Source of the DNA: Qipengyuania intermedia
GTDB taxonomy: Bacteria > Pseudomonadota > Alphaproteobacteria > Sphingomonadales > Sphingomonadaceae
NCBI RefSeq assembly: GCF_019711615.1
Contig: NZ_JAIGNS010000003.1
Coordinates: forward strand, 62,001-126,000
Length of the DNA: 64,000 bases
Reading direction: 5' to 3'
Of the stretch, positions 28,046-39,151 are shown piece after piece. Under the pieces are notes generated by a model. That model was not told the DNA's origin. It saw only the letters and a list, made by a program, of their open reading frames with translations, and made no database searches. Numbering within the stretch: the stretch's first letter is position 1; each line of letters opens with the position of its first letter. Both the position numbers and the translations under genes were made by a program.

Positions 28046-29496
28046 GCTGCGAAGAACAGGGCCTGGGCGGCAGCGTCAGCCACCGCACCCAGCCATGGCG
28101 TAAGCAGGTAACCGAGCGGGGAGATGACCAGCACGCTAAGGCCCAGGACCACCCAGTGCGGTAACGGAGCCTTGGCCGGTGCGTCGCCTTTCGGCTCGTC
28201 GAAGAACATGACCTTGACGAACTTGATGTAGTAGAACGCGCCGATGACGCTGGCAGCGATACCGATGGCGGCCAGCGCGATCATGTCGGCCTGCACTGCG
28301 GCCTGGAAGACCACGAACTTGCCCCAGAAACCGAACAGCGGCGGGATGCCCGCAAGGCTGAACATCAGGGCAAGCAGGCACCACGCAAGCGCGGGGCTGC
28401 TGGTCGAGAGGCCGGAGATATCGTCGAAGGTCGCAAGCGCCTCACCCTTCTCGGTACGCAGCATGAGCAGGGCAACGAAGCTGCCGATGGTCATGAACAC
28501 ATAGATCGAAAGGTAGACGAGCACGCCGGAAATCCCGGCCGGTGTCGCCGCGGCAAGGCCGATAAGGATGAAGCCGACGTTATTGATCGAGGAATATGCC
28601 AGCAAGCGCTTGAGGTTCTGCTGCCCGATGGCGCCGAGAGCACCGACAACGATCGAAGCAAGGGCCGCGAAGATGACGATCTGCTGCCACGCTTCTGCTT
28701 GGCCTCCGAACGGGACGGCTGCCATGCGGACGAGCATGGCGACCGCAGCGACCTTGGGTGCGCTGGCGAAGAATGCGGTGACCGGTGTCGGAGCGCCTTC
28801 GTAGACGTCCGGCGTCCACATGTGGAATGGAACTGCCGCGACCTTGAAGGCGAGGCCGGCAAGCACGAACACGACGCCGAAAAGCGCGCCGGTCGAGAAG
28901 TCCGCATCGAATGCAGCCCTCACTCCGTCATAGCTCGTCGTACCGGAGAAACCGTAAACGAGGCTGACGCCGTAGAGGATGATACCCGAGGCGAGACCAC
29001 CAAGGATGAAGTACTTCAAACCTGCTTCGCTGGACTTGTCGTCACGCCGCGCGAAGCTTGCGAGGACGTAGGACGAGAGGCTCGAGAGCTCGAGACCGAT
29101 ATACAGCGTCATCAGGTCGACTGCGGACACCATGATGCCCATGCCGACGGCATTGAACAGCATCAGTACGGCGAATTCACCGCGGAACTGGCCACGATCC
29201 TCGAAATAGCGAGGTGCGACGATCAGGCAGGCGATGGTCGCGATGTAGACGAGCGACTTTGCGAAGATGCTAAAAGCATCGACTTCCAGAAGGCCGCCGA
29301 ATACGACAGCCCCCGCGCCGTCATTGGCGAGCGAGAGATTGAAGATCAGGGCTCCGAAAAGCGCCGTCACGGCAGCAATCGTGATCGCGCGGGCCGAAGA
29401 ACGGCTCGTCCAGGCGGTGGCGAGCAAGAGGACCAGGCCAGCAATCGACAGCCCGATTTCCGCACCCGTCAGGTAGAGCGAGTTAGCGTAGGACAT
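28042..29496 (-). CDS. nuoN: NADH-quinone oxidoreductase subunit N
   Basis: Antiporter-like proton-pumping subunit of complex I in the inner membrane. 484 residues, about 14 membrane helices. Family marks: LGLELSSLSSYVL, EAGLKYFILGGLASGI with the conserved Lys, FHMWTPDVYEGAPTPVTAFF, RLLAYSSINNVGF and LAGIPPLFGFWGKF. Its ATG overlaps the nuoM stop, and its stop overlaps the birA TTG. Confidence 0.98.
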   Translation of the reverse strand: MSYANSLYLTGAEIGLSIAGLVLLLATAWTSRSSARAITIAAVTALFGALIFNLSLANDGAGAVVFGGLLEVDAFSIFAKSLVYIATIACLIVAPRYFEDRGQFRGEFAVLMLFNAVGMGIMVSAVDLMTLYIGLELSSLSSYVLASFARRDDKSSEAGLKYFILGGLASGIILYGVSLVYGFSGTTSYDGVRAAFDADFSTGALFGVVFVLAGLAFKVAAVPFHMWTPDVYEGAPTPVTAFFASAPKVAAVAMLVRMAAVPFGGQAEAWQQIVIFAALASIVVGALGAIGQQNLKRLLAYSSINNVGFILIGLAAATPAGISGVLVYLSIYVFMTIGSFVALLMLRTEKGEALATFDDISGLSTSSPALAWCLLALMFSLAGIPPLFGFWGKFVVFQAAVQADMIALAAIGIAASVIGAFYYIKFVKVMFFDEPKGDAPAKAPLPHWVVLGLSVLVISPLGYLLTPWLGAVADAAAQALFFAA

Positions 29497-31040
29497 CAGT
29501 GCTCTCCCTCCGATCCGTGCTCTGCGGCGATATAATTCGCAGCGTGTTCGTCAGGCGTGCCTACCGTCAGTGCGCTGTCATATTCGGGCGCGACGCTGGC
29601 GAGGCGGGCTTCGAGGGTGGCAATGTCCTGGCGCATCGGGGCAAGGAAACTTTCCGGATAGACGCCCATCCACAGCACGGCGGCGGCGATAGGTGCGAGC
29701 ATGGCCCATTCGCGGGCATTGAGATCGGGCATGCGGGCAGCGTCGGCATTGACCTGCTCGCCGAATGCCACGCGGCGATAGAGATAGAGCATGTAGGCAG
29801 CACCAAGGATGATGCCGGTGGTGCACACCAGCGTCACGAAGGTCGAAACCTTGTAGATGCCTGCAAGGGCGAGGAATTCGCCGACGAAGTTGCTGGTGCC
29901 CGGCAGGCCGATCGAGGCCATGGTGAACAGCAGGAAGAAGAGCGCGTACTTCGGCATGTTGATCGACAGGCCGCCGTAGCGGGCGATCTCACGGGTGTGT
30001 AGACGGTCGTAGATCACACCGACACACAGGAACAGCGCGCCGGATACGAGGCCGTGGCCGAGCATGACCATCATTGCGCCCTCCAGTCCCTGCACGTTGA
30101 ATGCGAAGAGGCCGACGGTCACGATCGCCATGTGGGCGACAGAGGAATAGGCGATGAGCTTTTTCATGTCCTCCTGCACCAGCGCGACGAGCGAGGTATA
30201 GATCACGGCGATCATGGACAGCGCAAAGACCAGCCAGGCAAGATCAGCACTGGCATCGGGGAACATCGGCAGGCTGAAGCGGATGAAACCATAGCCACCG
30301 AGCTTCAAGAGAACACCGGCGAGGATGACAGAACCCGCCGTCGGTGCCTGCACGTGGGCGTCCGGGAGCCATGTATGAACCGGCCACATCGGCATTTTGA
30401 CCGCGAAGCTGGCGAAGAACGCCAGCCACAACCACAGCTGCGCATCGACCGGGAAGTCGTACTGCATCAGCGTGGGAATGTCGGTCGTGCCCGCCTCGTT
30501 CACCATCCACAGCATGGCGATCAGCATCAGAACCGAACCGAGCAGCGTGTAGAGGAAGAACTTATACGAGGCGTAGATGCGGTTATCGCCGCCCCAGACA
30601 CCGATGATCAGGTACATCGGGATGAGGCCGGCCTCGAAGAAAATGTAGAACAGGAACAGGTCCTGCGCGGCGAACACGCCGATCATCAGCACTTCCATCA
30701 GCAGGAAGGCCGCCATGTACTCACCCACGCGCTTGGTGATCGAATCCCAGCTGGCGAGGATGCAGATCGGCATCAGGAATACCGACAGCATGATCAGCAT
30801 CAGCGCGATGCCGTCGATGCCGAGGGCATAGCTGAAGCCGGCGAACAATTCGGCACGTTCGACGAACTGCCACTGCGCGCCGCCGATATCGTAATTGAGC
30901 CACAGCAGGATGCCGAGCGCGAGATTGAACAGCGTCGCGAACAGCGCGACCATCCGCGCGCTGCCGGCATTCAGGAACAGGCAGGCGATGGCCGCAACCA
31001 GCGGCACGGCGAGCATGAGCGAAAGGATGGGGAACTCCAT
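29496..31040 (-). CDS. nuoM: NADH-quinone oxidoreductase subunit M
   Basis: Antiporter-like proton-pumping subunit of complex I. 514 residues, about 14 helices. Visible signatures: FEAGLIPMYLIIGVWGG, YASYKFFLYTLLGS, VHTWLPDAHVQAPTAGSVIL, LLKLGGYGFIRF, KKLIAYSSVAHM and GLPGTSNFVGEF. The C-terminal tail is hydrophilic. Stop and start overlap nuoN and abut nuoL. Confidence 0.98.
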   Translation of the reverse strand: MEFPILSLMLAVPLVAAIACLFLNAGSARMVALFATLFNLALGILLWLNYDIGGAQWQFVERAELFAGFSYALGIDGIALMLIMLSVFLMPICILASWDSITKRVGEYMAAFLLMEVLMIGVFAAQDLFLFYIFFEAGLIPMYLIIGVWGGDNRIYASYKFFLYTLLGSVLMLIAMLWMVNEAGTTDIPTLMQYDFPVDAQLWLWLAFFASFAVKMPMWPVHTWLPDAHVQAPTAGSVILAGVLLKLGGYGFIRFSLPMFPDASADLAWLVFALSMIAVIYTSLVALVQEDMKKLIAYSSVAHMAIVTVGLFAFNVQGLEGAMMVMLGHGLVSGALFLCVGVIYDRLHTREIARYGGLSINMPKYALFFLLFTMASIGLPGTSNFVGEFLALAGIYKVSTFVTLVCTTGIILGAAYMLYLYRRVAFGEQVNADAARMPDLNAREWAMLAPIAAAVLWMGVYPESFLAPMRQDIATLEARLASVAPEYDSALTVGTPDEHAANYIAAEHGSEGEH

Positions 31041-33031
31041 CAGAACAGCACCCAGGTGACGGCGGCGACAAGCCCGAGGAGCATCACCAGCGCATAGCTA
31101 TACAAATATCCGGTCTGGAACTTCTTGGCGCCGACGGCACCCTTCTCGACCACCCAGGCCACGCCGTTGGGGCCGAAGCGGTCGATCGTGCCGATATCGC
31201 CCAGCTTCCAGAACTGGCGGCCCAGCCAGAAGGCAGGCACCACGAAGAGGTAGTGATAGAGCTCGTCGAAGTACCACTTGTTGTAGAGCAAGCGGTAGAT
31301 CGGGCCGAGCTGTTCGGCTGCCTTGCCGGGTATCGAGGTATCCTTGATGTAGGCAAGCCAGGCGACAAACAGTCCGATGATCATCACGAAGAAAGCAGCG
31401 TATTTCACGGGCCATGGAACCGCATGCATCGCGTGGATGAGGTTCGGGTTGTAATAGATGGAATCTGCCCAGAAACCCGCGCTGTCGAGGAACGTCTCGG
31501 CAAAGAATTGACCAGCCAACACCGCACCCACCGACAAAACGCCGAGCGGGATGAGCATCGAGAGCGGGCTCTCGTGCGGGTGATAGCCACCCGTAGTATC
31601 TTCACCGGCTTCTTCGGGCGTTTTGTGGACGCTGTGCTGGATGTGCTCGCTCTCGATCCAGCGCGGCTTGCCCCAGAAGGTAAGGAACATCAGGCGCCAG
31701 CTGTAGAAGCTGGTCAGTAGCGCTGCGAAAACGCCCATCCAGAAAGCGAAGCTCGCCATCTCCGTGCCGCGCGCAAACGCGACTTCGATGATGGCATCCT
31801 TGGACCAGAAACCAGCAAACCCGAGGTGCAGATCGTAGATACCGACACCGGTAATTGCCAGCGTACCAGCCATCATGGCCCAGAAGGTCAGCGGGATGTG
31901 CTTACGCAGGCCGCCGTAATACTTCATGTCCTGCTCGTGATGCATCGCGTGGATGACCGAGCCCGCACCAAGGAACAGCAGCGCCTTGAAGAAAGCGTGC
32001 GTGAAGAGGTGGAACATGGCCGCGCCATAGGCGCCCACGCCTGCGGCAAAGAACATGTAGCCAAGCTGCGAACAGGTCGAATAGGCGATGACGCGCTTGA
32101 TGTCCCACTGCGTCGTGCCGACGGTCGCCGCAAAGATACAGGTAGCGGCACCTACGAAAGTCACCATCGCAAGCGCGATCGGCGCGGTCTCGAACATCGG
32201 CGACAGACGGCAAACCATGAAGACACCGGCGGTAACCATGGTCGCGGCATGGATCAGCGCGGAGACGGGCGTCGGACCTTCCATTGCGTCCGGCAGCCAG
32301 GTGTGGAGGCCCAGCTGAGCAGACTTACCCATCGCACCGATGAACAGGAGGATGCAGAGCACATCCATCGTGTGGACGCGAAGGCCCAGGAAGCCGATCG
32401 TCGCCCCGCTCATGCCGGGGGCCGCTTCGAGGATTTCGGGGATCGATACCGTGCCGAATACCCAGAAGGTACCGAAAATCCCCATCATGAAGCCAAGGTC
32501 GCCGACACGGTTGACCACGAAGGCCTTGATAGCGGCGGCATTCGCGCTCGGCTTCTTGAACCAGAAACCGATCAGCAGGTAGCTGGCGAGGCCCACCCCT
32601 TCCCATCCGAAGAACATCTGGACGAGATTATCGGCAGTCACCAGCATGAGCATGGCGAAGGTGAACAGCGAGAGATAGGCGAAGAAGCGCGGCTGGTCCG
32701 GGTCTTCTTCCATATAGCCCCAGCTATACAGGTGAACCAGCGCGGAGACCGTCGTAATCACCACCAGCATGACCGCGGTGAGCGTGTCGACGCGCAGCGC
32801 CCAATCGAAGCTGAGCGCACCCGACTGGATCCAAGTGAGGACCGGGACGACTGTCGCTTCGGCATTACCCGACCAGAACGACAGGAAGATCGGCCAGCTC
32901 AGCGCGCAGGAGACAAACAGCCCGCCCGTGGTGATGCTCTTGGCGAACACGCTCGGCGCGCTTTTGTTGACCAGTCCCGCGACAATCGACGCGACCAGCG
33001 GCAGGAATACGATGACGAGGATCGATTGCAC
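31040..33031 (-). CDS. nuoL: NADH-quinone oxidoreductase subunit L
   Basis: Largest antiporter-like subunit, with the long lateral helix of complex I. 663 residues; GTG start at 33031. Motifs: [95 protein letters not shown] and a hydrophobic C-terminal end ([20 protein letters not shown]). All runs are as expected for the family. Confidence 0.98.
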   Translation of the reverse strand: MQSILVIVFLPLVASIVAGLVNKSAPSVFAKSITTGGLFVSCALSWPIFLSFWSGNAEATVVPVLTWIQSGALSFDWALRVDTLTAVMLVVITTVSALVHLYSWGYMEEDPDQPRFFAYLSLFTFAMLMLVTADNLVQMFFGWEGVGLASYLLIGFWFKKPSANAAAIKAFVVNRVGDLGFMMGIFGTFWVFGTVSIPEILEAAPGMSGATIGFLGLRVHTMDVLCILLFIGAMGKSAQLGLHTWLPDAMEGPTPVSALIHAATMVTAGVFMVCRLSPMFETAPIALAMVTFVGAATCIFAATVGTTQWDIKRVIAYSTCSQLGYMFFAAGVGAYGAAMFHLFTHAFFKALLFLGAGSVIHAMHHEQDMKYYGGLRKHIPLTFWAMMAGTLAITGVGIYDLHLGFAGFWSKDAIIEVAFARGTEMASFAFWMGVFAALLTSFYSWRLMFLTFWGKPRWIESEHIQHSVHKTPEEAGEDTTGGYHPHESPLSMLIPLGVLSVGAVLAGQFFAETFLDSAGFWADSIYYNPNLIHAMHAVPWPVKYAAFFVMIIGLFVAWLAYIKDTSIPGKAAEQLGPIYRLLYNKWYFDELYHYLFVVPAFWLGRQFWKLGDIGTIDRFGPNGVAWVVEKGAVGAKKFQTGYLYSYALVMLLGLVAAVTWVLF

Positions 33032-33037
33032 GGTTGC

Positions 33038-33343
33038 TTACCCCTTCATCCGGTTCGCATCGTCGACCGCAATCGTGCCGCGGCCACGGAAATAGATCAT
33101 CAGGATCGCCAGACCGATGGCGGCTTCGGCAGCGGCAACGGTAAGGATGAACATGGCGAAGACCTGCCCGACCAGATCGCCGAGAAAGGCGCTGAATGCG
33201 ACCATGTTGATGTTCACTGCGAGCAGGATCAGTTCGATCGCCATCAGGATGACGATGATATTCTTGCGATTGAGGAAGATCCCCAGGACGCCAAGCACGA
33301 ACAGGATCGTGCTGACGACGACATAGTGTTCGATGCCGATCAC
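33038..33343 (-). CDS. nuoK: NADH-quinone oxidoreductase subunit K
   Basis: Small membrane subunit of complex I, 101 residues, three helices. GTG start at 33343 overlapping the nuoJ stop (GTGA). Conserved Glu-bearing helices are seen in [20 protein letters not shown] and [18 protein letters not shown]. Confidence 0.97.
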   Translation of the reverse strand: MIGIEHYVVVSTILFVLGVLGIFLNRKNIIVILMAIELILLAVNINMVAFSAFLGDLVGQVFAMFILTVAAAEAAIGLAILMIYFRGRGTIAVDDANRMKG

Positions 33344-33960
33344 AGCTCGACTCCCTTGCCCACTTCGGGCTGTTTCATGACGGTTGCCTCGTCGGGATTG
33401 CGGCGGACCTGCTTGCCGATGTCCTGCTGGCCGCGCTTCGACTTGGAAGGACGGTGGGTCAGGACGATCGCGCCGATCATCGCGACAAGCAGGATGATGC
33501 CGGCGATTTCGAACAGGAACACATATTTGGTGTAGAGTAGCGCACCGATGGCCGCCGTATTGCTTTCGGCCACGACCGATGCATCGCCAGCAGGCGGCGT
33601 ACCGAGGTTGATCGCGCCCACGTTATAGGCGCCGATGCCCAGCACCAGCTCAGCCAGCAGGATCAGGGCCACGACAATCCCCAGCGGGAAATTGCGGATG
33701 AAGCCCGCACGCATGGCCGCCACGTCAATGTCGAGCATCATGACCACGAACAGGAACAGCACGGCGACTGCCCCGACGTAGACGATGACCAGCAGCATCG
33801 CGATGAACTCGGCGCCGACCAGGACCATGAGGCCGGCGGCGTTGAAGAAGGCGAGGATGAGCCACAGTACGGAATGCACCGGATTGCGGGCCGTGATTAC
33901 CATCACGGCCGATGCAATCATGATGATCGCGAACATGTAAAAGGCGATAGTCTGGATCAT
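33340..33960 (-). CDS. nuoJ: NADH-quinone oxidoreductase subunit J
   Basis: Membrane subunit of complex I, 206 residues, five helices. [39 protein letters not shown] and [11 protein letters not shown] are the usual NuoJ stretches. The hydrophilic tail after residue 170 is Lys/Arg rich. 27 bases follow nuoI; it overlaps nuoK by four bases. Confidence 0.97.
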   Translation of the reverse strand: MIQTIAFYMFAIIMIASAVMVITARNPVHSVLWLILAFFNAAGLMVLVGAEFIAMLLVIVYVGAVAVLFLFVVMMLDIDVAAMRAGFIRNFPLGIVVALILLAELVLGIGAYNVGAINLGTPPAGDASVVAESNTAAIGALLYTKYVFLFEIAGIILLVAMIGAIVLTHRPSKSKRGQQDIGKQVRRNPDEATVMKQPEVGKGVEL

Positions 33961-33987
33961 GTTGCCCCGGTTACGGTTGCGGCGCGG

Positions 33988-34473
33988 TTAGCGATAGGGT
34001 GCGTCGGCTTCAAGGTTCGCGGCGATGGCCCGCTCCCACTTGTCACCATTCGCGAGCAGCTTGGCCTTGTCGTAAAGCAGCTCCTCGCGGGTTTCGGTTG
34101 CGTATTCGAAGTTCGGACCTTCGACGACGGCATCGACCGGGCAGGCTTCCTGGCAGAAACCGCAGTAGATGCACTTGGTCATGTCGATGTCATAGCGCGT
34201 GGTACGGCGGCTGCCGTCTTCGCGCGGTTCGGCCTCGATCGTGATGGCCTGCGCCGGGCAGACCGCTTCGCACAGCTTGCAGGCGATGCAGCGCTCCTCC
34301 CCGTTAGGATAGCGGCGCAGAGCATGCTCGCCGCGGAAACGCGGGCTTAGCGGGTTCTTCTCGAACGGATAGTTGATCGTGACCTTGGGCTTGAAGAAGT
34401 ACTTCAGCGTGAGGGCGTGCGCCTTCACGAACTCCCACAAGGTGAACGACTTGATCAGATGGGCGACGCTCAT
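33988..34473 (-). CDS. nuoI: NADH-quinone oxidoreductase subunit I
   Basis: Carries two 4Fe-4S clusters (N6a, N6b) between the NADH arm and cluster N2. The ATG at 34473 overlaps the nuoH stop (ATGA) and gives 161 residues; the frame is open further but runs inside nuoH. Cluster motifs: [12 protein letters not shown] and [28 protein letters not shown] and [12 protein letters not shown] are typical of alphaproteobacterial and mitochondrial TYKY subunits. Confidence 0.98.
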   Translation of the reverse strand: MSVAHLIKSFTLWEFVKAHALTLKYFFKPKVTINYPFEKNPLSPRFRGEHALRRYPNGEERCIACKLCEAVCPAQAITIEAEPREDGSRRTTRYDIDMTKCIYCGFCQEACPVDAVVEGPNFEYATETREELLYDKAKLLANGDKWERAIAANLEADAPYR

Positions 34474-35531
34474 GCGGCGGCTCCGAAGTGACCGGTCGCC
34501 ATCAGGTAACCGGAAATGACGAGGACGAAAACGAGGCTCAGCGGCAGAAACACCTTCCAGCCCAAGCGCATCAGTTGGTCGTAGCGATAGCGCGGGACGG
34601 TCGCCATGACCCAGCTGAACATGAAGAAGAAGAAGAATGCCTTCAGCAGCAGCCAGACGATGCCGGGGATGTCGAACCACGGAATGAGGTCGATATCGAG
34701 CGGCGGCAGCCAGCCACCGAAGAACAGCAGCGCGTTGAGAATGCACATCAGCAGGATGTTCGCATACTCACCGAGCCAGAAGAGCGCGAAGCTCATCGAG
34801 CTGTATTCGGTCTGGTAACCGGCGACGAGTTCCGATTCCGCCTCGGTAAGGTCGAACGGGACACGCTGCGTTTCCGCGAGGCAGGAGATGAAGAACATCA
34901 CCCAGATCGGGAAAATCAGGGGGTGGACGACATAGGCGTTCACGATGCCGAGGCCGAAGCCTTCCTGCGCCCGCACAATGTCGTTGAGGTTGAAGGTGCC
35001 TGCGAACAGGACGACGCAGACGAGGATGAAGCCGATCGAGACTTCATAGCTGATCATCTGCGCCGAAGCGCGCATGGCCGAGAAGAATGGATACTTCGAG
35101 TTCGAAGCCCAACCCGCCATGATGATGCCGTAAACCGACAGCGAACTTACCGCGAGGATGTAGAGCAGTCCGACATTGATATCGGCCAGCACCATGCCCG
35201 CATCGAAGGGGATGACCGCCCAAGCCGCCAACGCGACGGTGAATGTCACGATAGGCGCGAGCAGGAAGATGCCCTTGTTCGCCGCACTTGGAATGATGGT
35301 TTCCTGGAGGAAGACCTTCAGACCGTCCGCAAAGCTCTGCAACAGGCCGAATGGCCCGACCACATTGGGGCCGCGGCGCAGGTTGATCGCCGCCCAGACC
35401 TTGCGGTCGACGTAGATGATCATGGCCACTGCCAGCATCAGCGGCAGCGCGATGAGCAGGATGCCGGCGATGGTGGCTACGCCCCACGCCCATTCATAAC
35501 TCATCCCGAGGGATTGGAAGAACTCGGTCAT
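34470..35531 (-). CDS. nuoH: NADH-quinone oxidoreductase subunit H
   Basis: Membrane subunit forming the quinone-access chamber of complex I. 353 residues, eight helices. Signatures: [51 protein letters not shown] and [19 protein letters not shown]. Overlaps both the 63-aa gene before it and nuoI after it by ATGA. Confidence 0.98.
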   Translation of the reverse strand: MTEFFQSLGMSYEWAWGVATIAGILLIALPLMLAVAMIIYVDRKVWAAINLRRGPNVVGPFGLLQSFADGLKVFLQETIIPSAANKGIFLLAPIVTFTVALAAWAVIPFDAGMVLADINVGLLYILAVSSLSVYGIIMAGWASNSKYPFFSAMRASAQMISYEVSIGFILVCVVLFAGTFNLNDIVRAQEGFGLGIVNAYVVHPLIFPIWVMFFISCLAETQRVPFDLTEAESELVAGYQTEYSSMSFALFWLGEYANILLMCILNALLFFGGWLPPLDIDLIPWFDIPGIVWLLLKAFFFFFMFSWVMATVPRYRYDQLMRLGWKVFLPLSLVFVLVISGYLMATGHFGAAA

Positions 35532-35719
35532 TTGCGACCTTCCATGTGAATATCGAACCGCACAAGGGCAGCGGCGGCGACCAGTAACCAGCTGCCGTAA
35601 AAGACATTATCGATCACCGGACCGCCGGAAGCGATCGTCGCGGCAACAGCAGCAACGAAAAACAGGATCAGGAAGTGCGGCGTGAAACGCGCCACTACGC
35701 GAGTGAAAGGATCGCTCAT
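35528..35719 (-). CDS. Small membrane protein between nuoG and nuoH
   Basis: 63 residues with two hydrophobic stretches (about 13-30 and 36-53) and a polar tail IHMEGRK. Its ATG overlaps the nuoG stop and its TGA overlaps the nuoH ATG, so it fits exactly between them and must be cotranslated. It is not one of the 14 core NUO subunits and I recognise no family. A lineage-specific accessory or assembly factor of complex I is an inference from position only. Confidence 0.8.
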   Translation of the reverse strand: MSDPFTRVVARFTPHFLILFFVAAVAATIASGGPVIDNVFYGSWLLVAAAALVRFDIHMEGRK

Positions 35720-37704
35720 TCTGCCGCCTCCGCAAGCTGGCCGCCATGCAGGAGTTCGCTGGAGCAGCGCTGCATCACTTCGCTGGCACGCGCGATGGGG
35801 TTGGTGAGGTAGAAATCCTTGATCGGGTAGGCACTCATGGTGCCTTCCGCCTTTGCCTTGGCGTCGGCCTTGGGAAGCGAGCCATAATCGGCCAGGCCTT
35901 CTTCGCCGAGAGCCGGGACTTCGGCGATCATCGCGGACTGCAGCTGAGCGAAGTTGTCGAAACCGACTTCCACCTTGAGGGCATCGGCAAGCGCGCGCAG
36001 GATCGTCCAGTCCTCGCGTGCGTCACCCGGTGCGAAGACGGCCTTCTCGGCAAACTGCACACGGCCTTCGGTGTTGACGTAGGTCCCATCCTTTTCGGCA
36101 TAGCTCGCTGCCGGAAGGATGATGTCGGCCGAATGCGCGCCCTTGTCGCCATGGTGTCCGATGTAGACCTTCAGCGTATCGGCGAACGGCTCGTAATCCA
36201 TTTCGTCAGCGCCGAGGCTGATGAGGACCTTGGGCTTGGCCTTCACGATGTCCGCCATGCCGCCCTTCTGCGCGAAGCCGAGCATCAGGCCGCCCATGCG
36301 CGCGGCGGAGAAATGCAGGACGTTGAAGTCCGCACCCCAATCGCTGGCGAGCGCCATTGCCTTGCCATGCGCACCCTTGAGCGCACCGCCGCCGACAATG
36401 ACCGCGCTACGTTCTGCGTCCTTGAATGCCTCTGCAACGTCCTTCGGCAGCTTGTTGAGAACGCCAAGGTCTTCACCAAGGAATTCAGCGGGATAAGTCG
36501 TGTCCCAATAAGGTCCGACGACGTAAACCTTCGCGCCGCGCTTCACGGCCTTGCGAATACGAACGTTGACCAACGGGGCTTCCCACCGGATGTGGCTGCC
36601 GACGATCAGGATTGCACCGGCGTGCTCCAGCCCTTCGAAAGTCGAATTGAAATTGACCGCCGCAAGGTTCGACACGTCGTAATCCATGCCGGTCTGGCGA
36701 CCTTCGATCAGCTTCGAACCGCATGCTTTCAGCAGCGACTTGGCGGCAAACATGGTTTCGCAATCGACCATGTCACCGGCCACGGCAGCAATGGACTTGC
36801 CCGGCTTGGCCTTGGCGATGGCCTTGAAAGCCTCGTCCCAGGTAGCGGGCTGCAACTTGCCCCGCTTGCGCATGAAGACCTTGTCTAGGCGGCGCTTGGA
36901 TAGACCGTCGACCATGTAGCGGCCCTTGTCGGACAGCCATTCCTCGTTGACCGCATCATTGACGCGCGGAAGGGCCCGCATGACCTCGCGGCCGCGGCTG
37001 TCGAGGCGGATATTCGCGCCGACCGCATCGGAAACGTCGATGCTGAGCGTCTTCTTGAGCTCCCACGGACGCGCTTCGAACGCGTAGGGGCGCGACGTGA
37101 GCGCGCCGACCGGGCAGAGGTCGATCACGTTGGCGGACAGCTCATGCTCGGCCGCCTGCTCGAGATAGGTCGTAATCTCCATGTCCTCGCCGCGACCGAC
37201 CGCACCGATTTCGTCCACGCCAGCGATTTCCTCGCTGAAGCGCACGCAGCGGGTGCAGTGGATGCAGCGGGTCATGACCGTCTTGATCAGCGGGCCCATG
37301 TATTTCTCGGTGACGGCGCGCTTGTTTTCTTCGTAGCGCGTCGCGCCGCGGCCGTACGCGACCGACTGGTCCTGCAGGTCGCATTCACCGCCCTGGTCGC
37401 AGATCGGGCAATCGAGCGGGTGATTGATGAGCAGGAACTCCATCACGCCTTCGCGCGCGGTCTTCACCATCTCGCTATCGGTGCGGATTTCCTGGCCTTC
37501 GGTGGCCGGGAGCGCGCAGCTTGCCTGCGGCTTGGGCGGTCCGGGCTTCACTTCGACGAGGCACATGCGGCAGTTGCCGGCAATGCTCAGCCGCTCGTGA
37601 TAGCAGAAACGCGGGATTTCCTTGCCCGCAAGCTCGCACGCCTGAAGGACGGTTGCGCCTTCGGGGACTTCGAGTTCCTGTCCGTCTACTGTGACCTTGG
37701 GCAT
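35716..37704 (-). CDS. nuoG: NADH-quinone oxidoreductase subunit G
   Basis: Iron-sulphur subunit of the peripheral arm. 662 residues, nearer to the mitochondrial 75-kDa subunit than to the 900-residue E. coli form. N-terminal 2Fe-2S ferredoxin (CYHERLSIAGNCRMCLVEV), HPLDCPICDQGGECDLQD with the His-ligated 4Fe-4S cluster, and the next cluster in RCIHCTRCVRF. A molybdopterin-type fold follows, without recognisable cofactor-binding residues. The ATG shares bases with the nuoF stop. Confidence 0.98.
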   Translation of the reverse strand: MPKVTVDGQELEVPEGATVLQACELAGKEIPRFCYHERLSIAGNCRMCLVEVKPGPPKPQASCALPATEGQEIRTDSEMVKTAREGVMEFLLINHPLDCPICDQGGECDLQDQSVAYGRGATRYEENKRAVTEKYMGPLIKTVMTRCIHCTRCVRFSEEIAGVDEIGAVGRGEDMEITTYLEQAAEHELSANVIDLCPVGALTSRPYAFEARPWELKKTLSIDVSDAVGANIRLDSRGREVMRALPRVNDAVNEEWLSDKGRYMVDGLSKRRLDKVFMRKRGKLQPATWDEAFKAIAKAKPGKSIAAVAGDMVDCETMFAAKSLLKACGSKLIEGRQTGMDYDVSNLAAVNFNSTFEGLEHAGAILIVGSHIRWEAPLVNVRIRKAVKRGAKVYVVGPYWDTTYPAEFLGEDLGVLNKLPKDVAEAFKDAERSAVIVGGGALKGAHGKAMALASDWGADFNVLHFSAARMGGLMLGFAQKGGMADIVKAKPKVLISLGADEMDYEPFADTLKVYIGHHGDKGAHSADIILPAASYAEKDGTYVNTEGRVQFAEKAVFAPGDAREDWTILRALADALKVEVGFDNFAQLQSAMIAEVPALGEEGLADYGSLPKADAKAKAEGTMSAYPIKDFYLTNPIARASEVMQRCSSELLHGGQLAEAAE

Positions 37705-39008
37705 TATTCAGCTGCTTCCAGAGTATCAGGGGCAAACTTTGCGTTGTGTTCTTCGATCCGGCGCTCGAGCTCGGGGCGGAAGTGGCGAATGAGGCCCTGG
37801 ATCGGCCAGGCCGCCGCATCGCCGAGCGCGCAGATGGTGTGGCCTTCGACCTGCTTGGTGACCTGCTGCAGCATATCGATTTCCTCGATCGCCGCGTCGC
37901 CAGTGCGCAGGCGCTCCATCATGCGCCACATCCAGCCCGTGCCCTCGCGGCAAGGTGTGCACTGGCCGCAGCTCTCGTGCTTGTAGAAATAGCTCAAGCG
38001 GGAAATCGCGCGGACGATGTCGGTCGACTTGTCCATCACGATGACGCCGGCCGTGCCGAGGCCCGAGCCGAGGTCCTTCAGACCGTCGAAATCCATCGGC
38101 GCGTCCCAGATCTGCTCTGCCGGGACCAGCGGAACCGACGAACCGCCCGGGATCACGGCGAGGAGGTTGTCCTTGCCGCCGATGATGCCGCCGCAATGCT
38201 TCTCGATCAGCTCGCTGAACGGGATGGAGAGCGCCTCCTCGACCACGCAGGGCTTGTTCACATGGCCGCTGATCTGGAAGAGCTTGGTGCCCTTGTTGTT
38301 CTCGCGGCCGAAGCTTGCGAACCAGCTCGCGCCGCGACGCAGGATGGTCGGGACGACGGCGATCGATTCCACGTTGTTGACCGTGGTCGGACAACCATAG
38401 AGGCCCGCGCCTGCCGGGAATGGCGGCTTGAGGCGGGGCTGGCCCTTCTTGCCTTCAAGGCTCTCGATCATCGCGGTTTCTTCGCCGCAGATGTAGGCGC
38501 CCGCACCGCGGTGCAAGAAAACGTCGAAATCATAACCCGACTTCGAAGCGTTCTTGCCAATCAGGCCCGCGTCATAGGCCTCGTCGATGGCAGCCTGAAG
38601 CGTCTCGGCCTCGCGGATGTATTCGCCGCGAATGTAGATATAGGCCGCCCTCGCCCGCATGGCGTAACCAGCGACCAATGCACCTTCGATCAGCTTGTGC
38701 GGATCGTGGCGGATTATCTCGCGGTCCTTGCAGGAACCGGGTTCGGATTCGTCGGCGTTGATGACGAGGAAGCTGGGACGTCCGTCCTTCGATTCCTTCG
38801 GCATGAACGACCATTTGAGGCCGGTCGGGAAGCCTGCACCACCGCGCCCGCGAAGGCCCGAGGCCTTTACTTCCTCGATGATATTGTCATGCCCGCGCGC
38901 GATCAGAGACTTGGTATCATCCCAGTCGCCGCGCTGCTGCGCCGCCTTGAGGCCCCAATCCTGGAAGCCGTAGAGGTTGGTAAAGATGCGATCCTTGTCG
39001 GCGAGCAT
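37704..39008 (-). CDS. nuoF: NADH-quinone oxidoreductase subunit F
   Basis: NADH- and FMN-binding subunit with cluster N3. The ATG at 39008 gives 434 residues starting [15 protein letters not shown], the family's usual beginning; the longer open frame runs over the small gene upstream. Motifs: [15 protein letters not shown] (NADH), [16 protein letters not shown] (FMN), [13 protein letters not shown] and [12 protein letters not shown] (4Fe-4S). Confidence 0.98.
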   Translation of the reverse strand: MLADKDRIFTNLYGFQDWGLKAAQQRGDWDDTKSLIARGHDNIIEEVKASGLRGRGGAGFPTGLKWSFMPKESKDGRPSFLVINADESEPGSCKDREIIRHDPHKLIEGALVAGYAMRARAAYIYIRGEYIREAETLQAAIDEAYDAGLIGKNASKSGYDFDVFLHRGAGAYICGEETAMIESLEGKKGQPRLKPPFPAGAGLYGCPTTVNNVESIAVVPTILRRGASWFASFGRENNKGTKLFQISGHVNKPCVVEEALSIPFSELIEKHCGGIIGGKDNLLAVIPGGSSVPLVPAEQIWDAPMDFDGLKDLGSGLGTAGVIVMDKSTDIVRAISRLSYFYKHESCGQCTPCREGTGWMWRMMERLRTGDAAIEEIDMLQQVTKQVEGHTICALGDAAAWPIQGLIRHFRPELERRIEEHNAKFAPDTLEAAE

Positions 39009-39151
39009 CAGGCGAGACCTCCGAATACGAAAATGGCAGCCGCGATCAGGATCACGACCAGGGCAATCGTCTTCACGACGCCCTTGAATACCTTCCAAGC
39101 GACCACGATCGCGACCAGCGCGAGGATGATGGTGAGCCAGTCGGCGCTCAT
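39008..39151 (-). CDS. 47-residue membrane protein between nuoE and nuoF
   Basis: Short frame of 47 residues beginning [17 protein letters not shown] and ending in FGGLA. Two hydrophobic stretches (about 6-18 and 29-43) are split by [10 protein letters not shown]. Its ATG overlaps the nuoE stop (ATGA) and its TGA shares one base with the nuoF ATG, leaving no gap, which is strong evidence that it is a real, translationally coupled gene. No family recognised. Possible complex I accessory subunit by position. Confidence 0.75.
   Translation of the reverse strand: MSADWLTIILALVAIVVAWKVFKGVVKTIALVVILIAAAIFVFGGLA

Noticed and set aside
31826-33535. 569-residue open frame opposite nuoL/nuoK/nuoJ
   Set aside because: Crosses three conserved genes and is made of His/Arg/Asp-rich sequence typical of antisense frames in GC-rich DNA.
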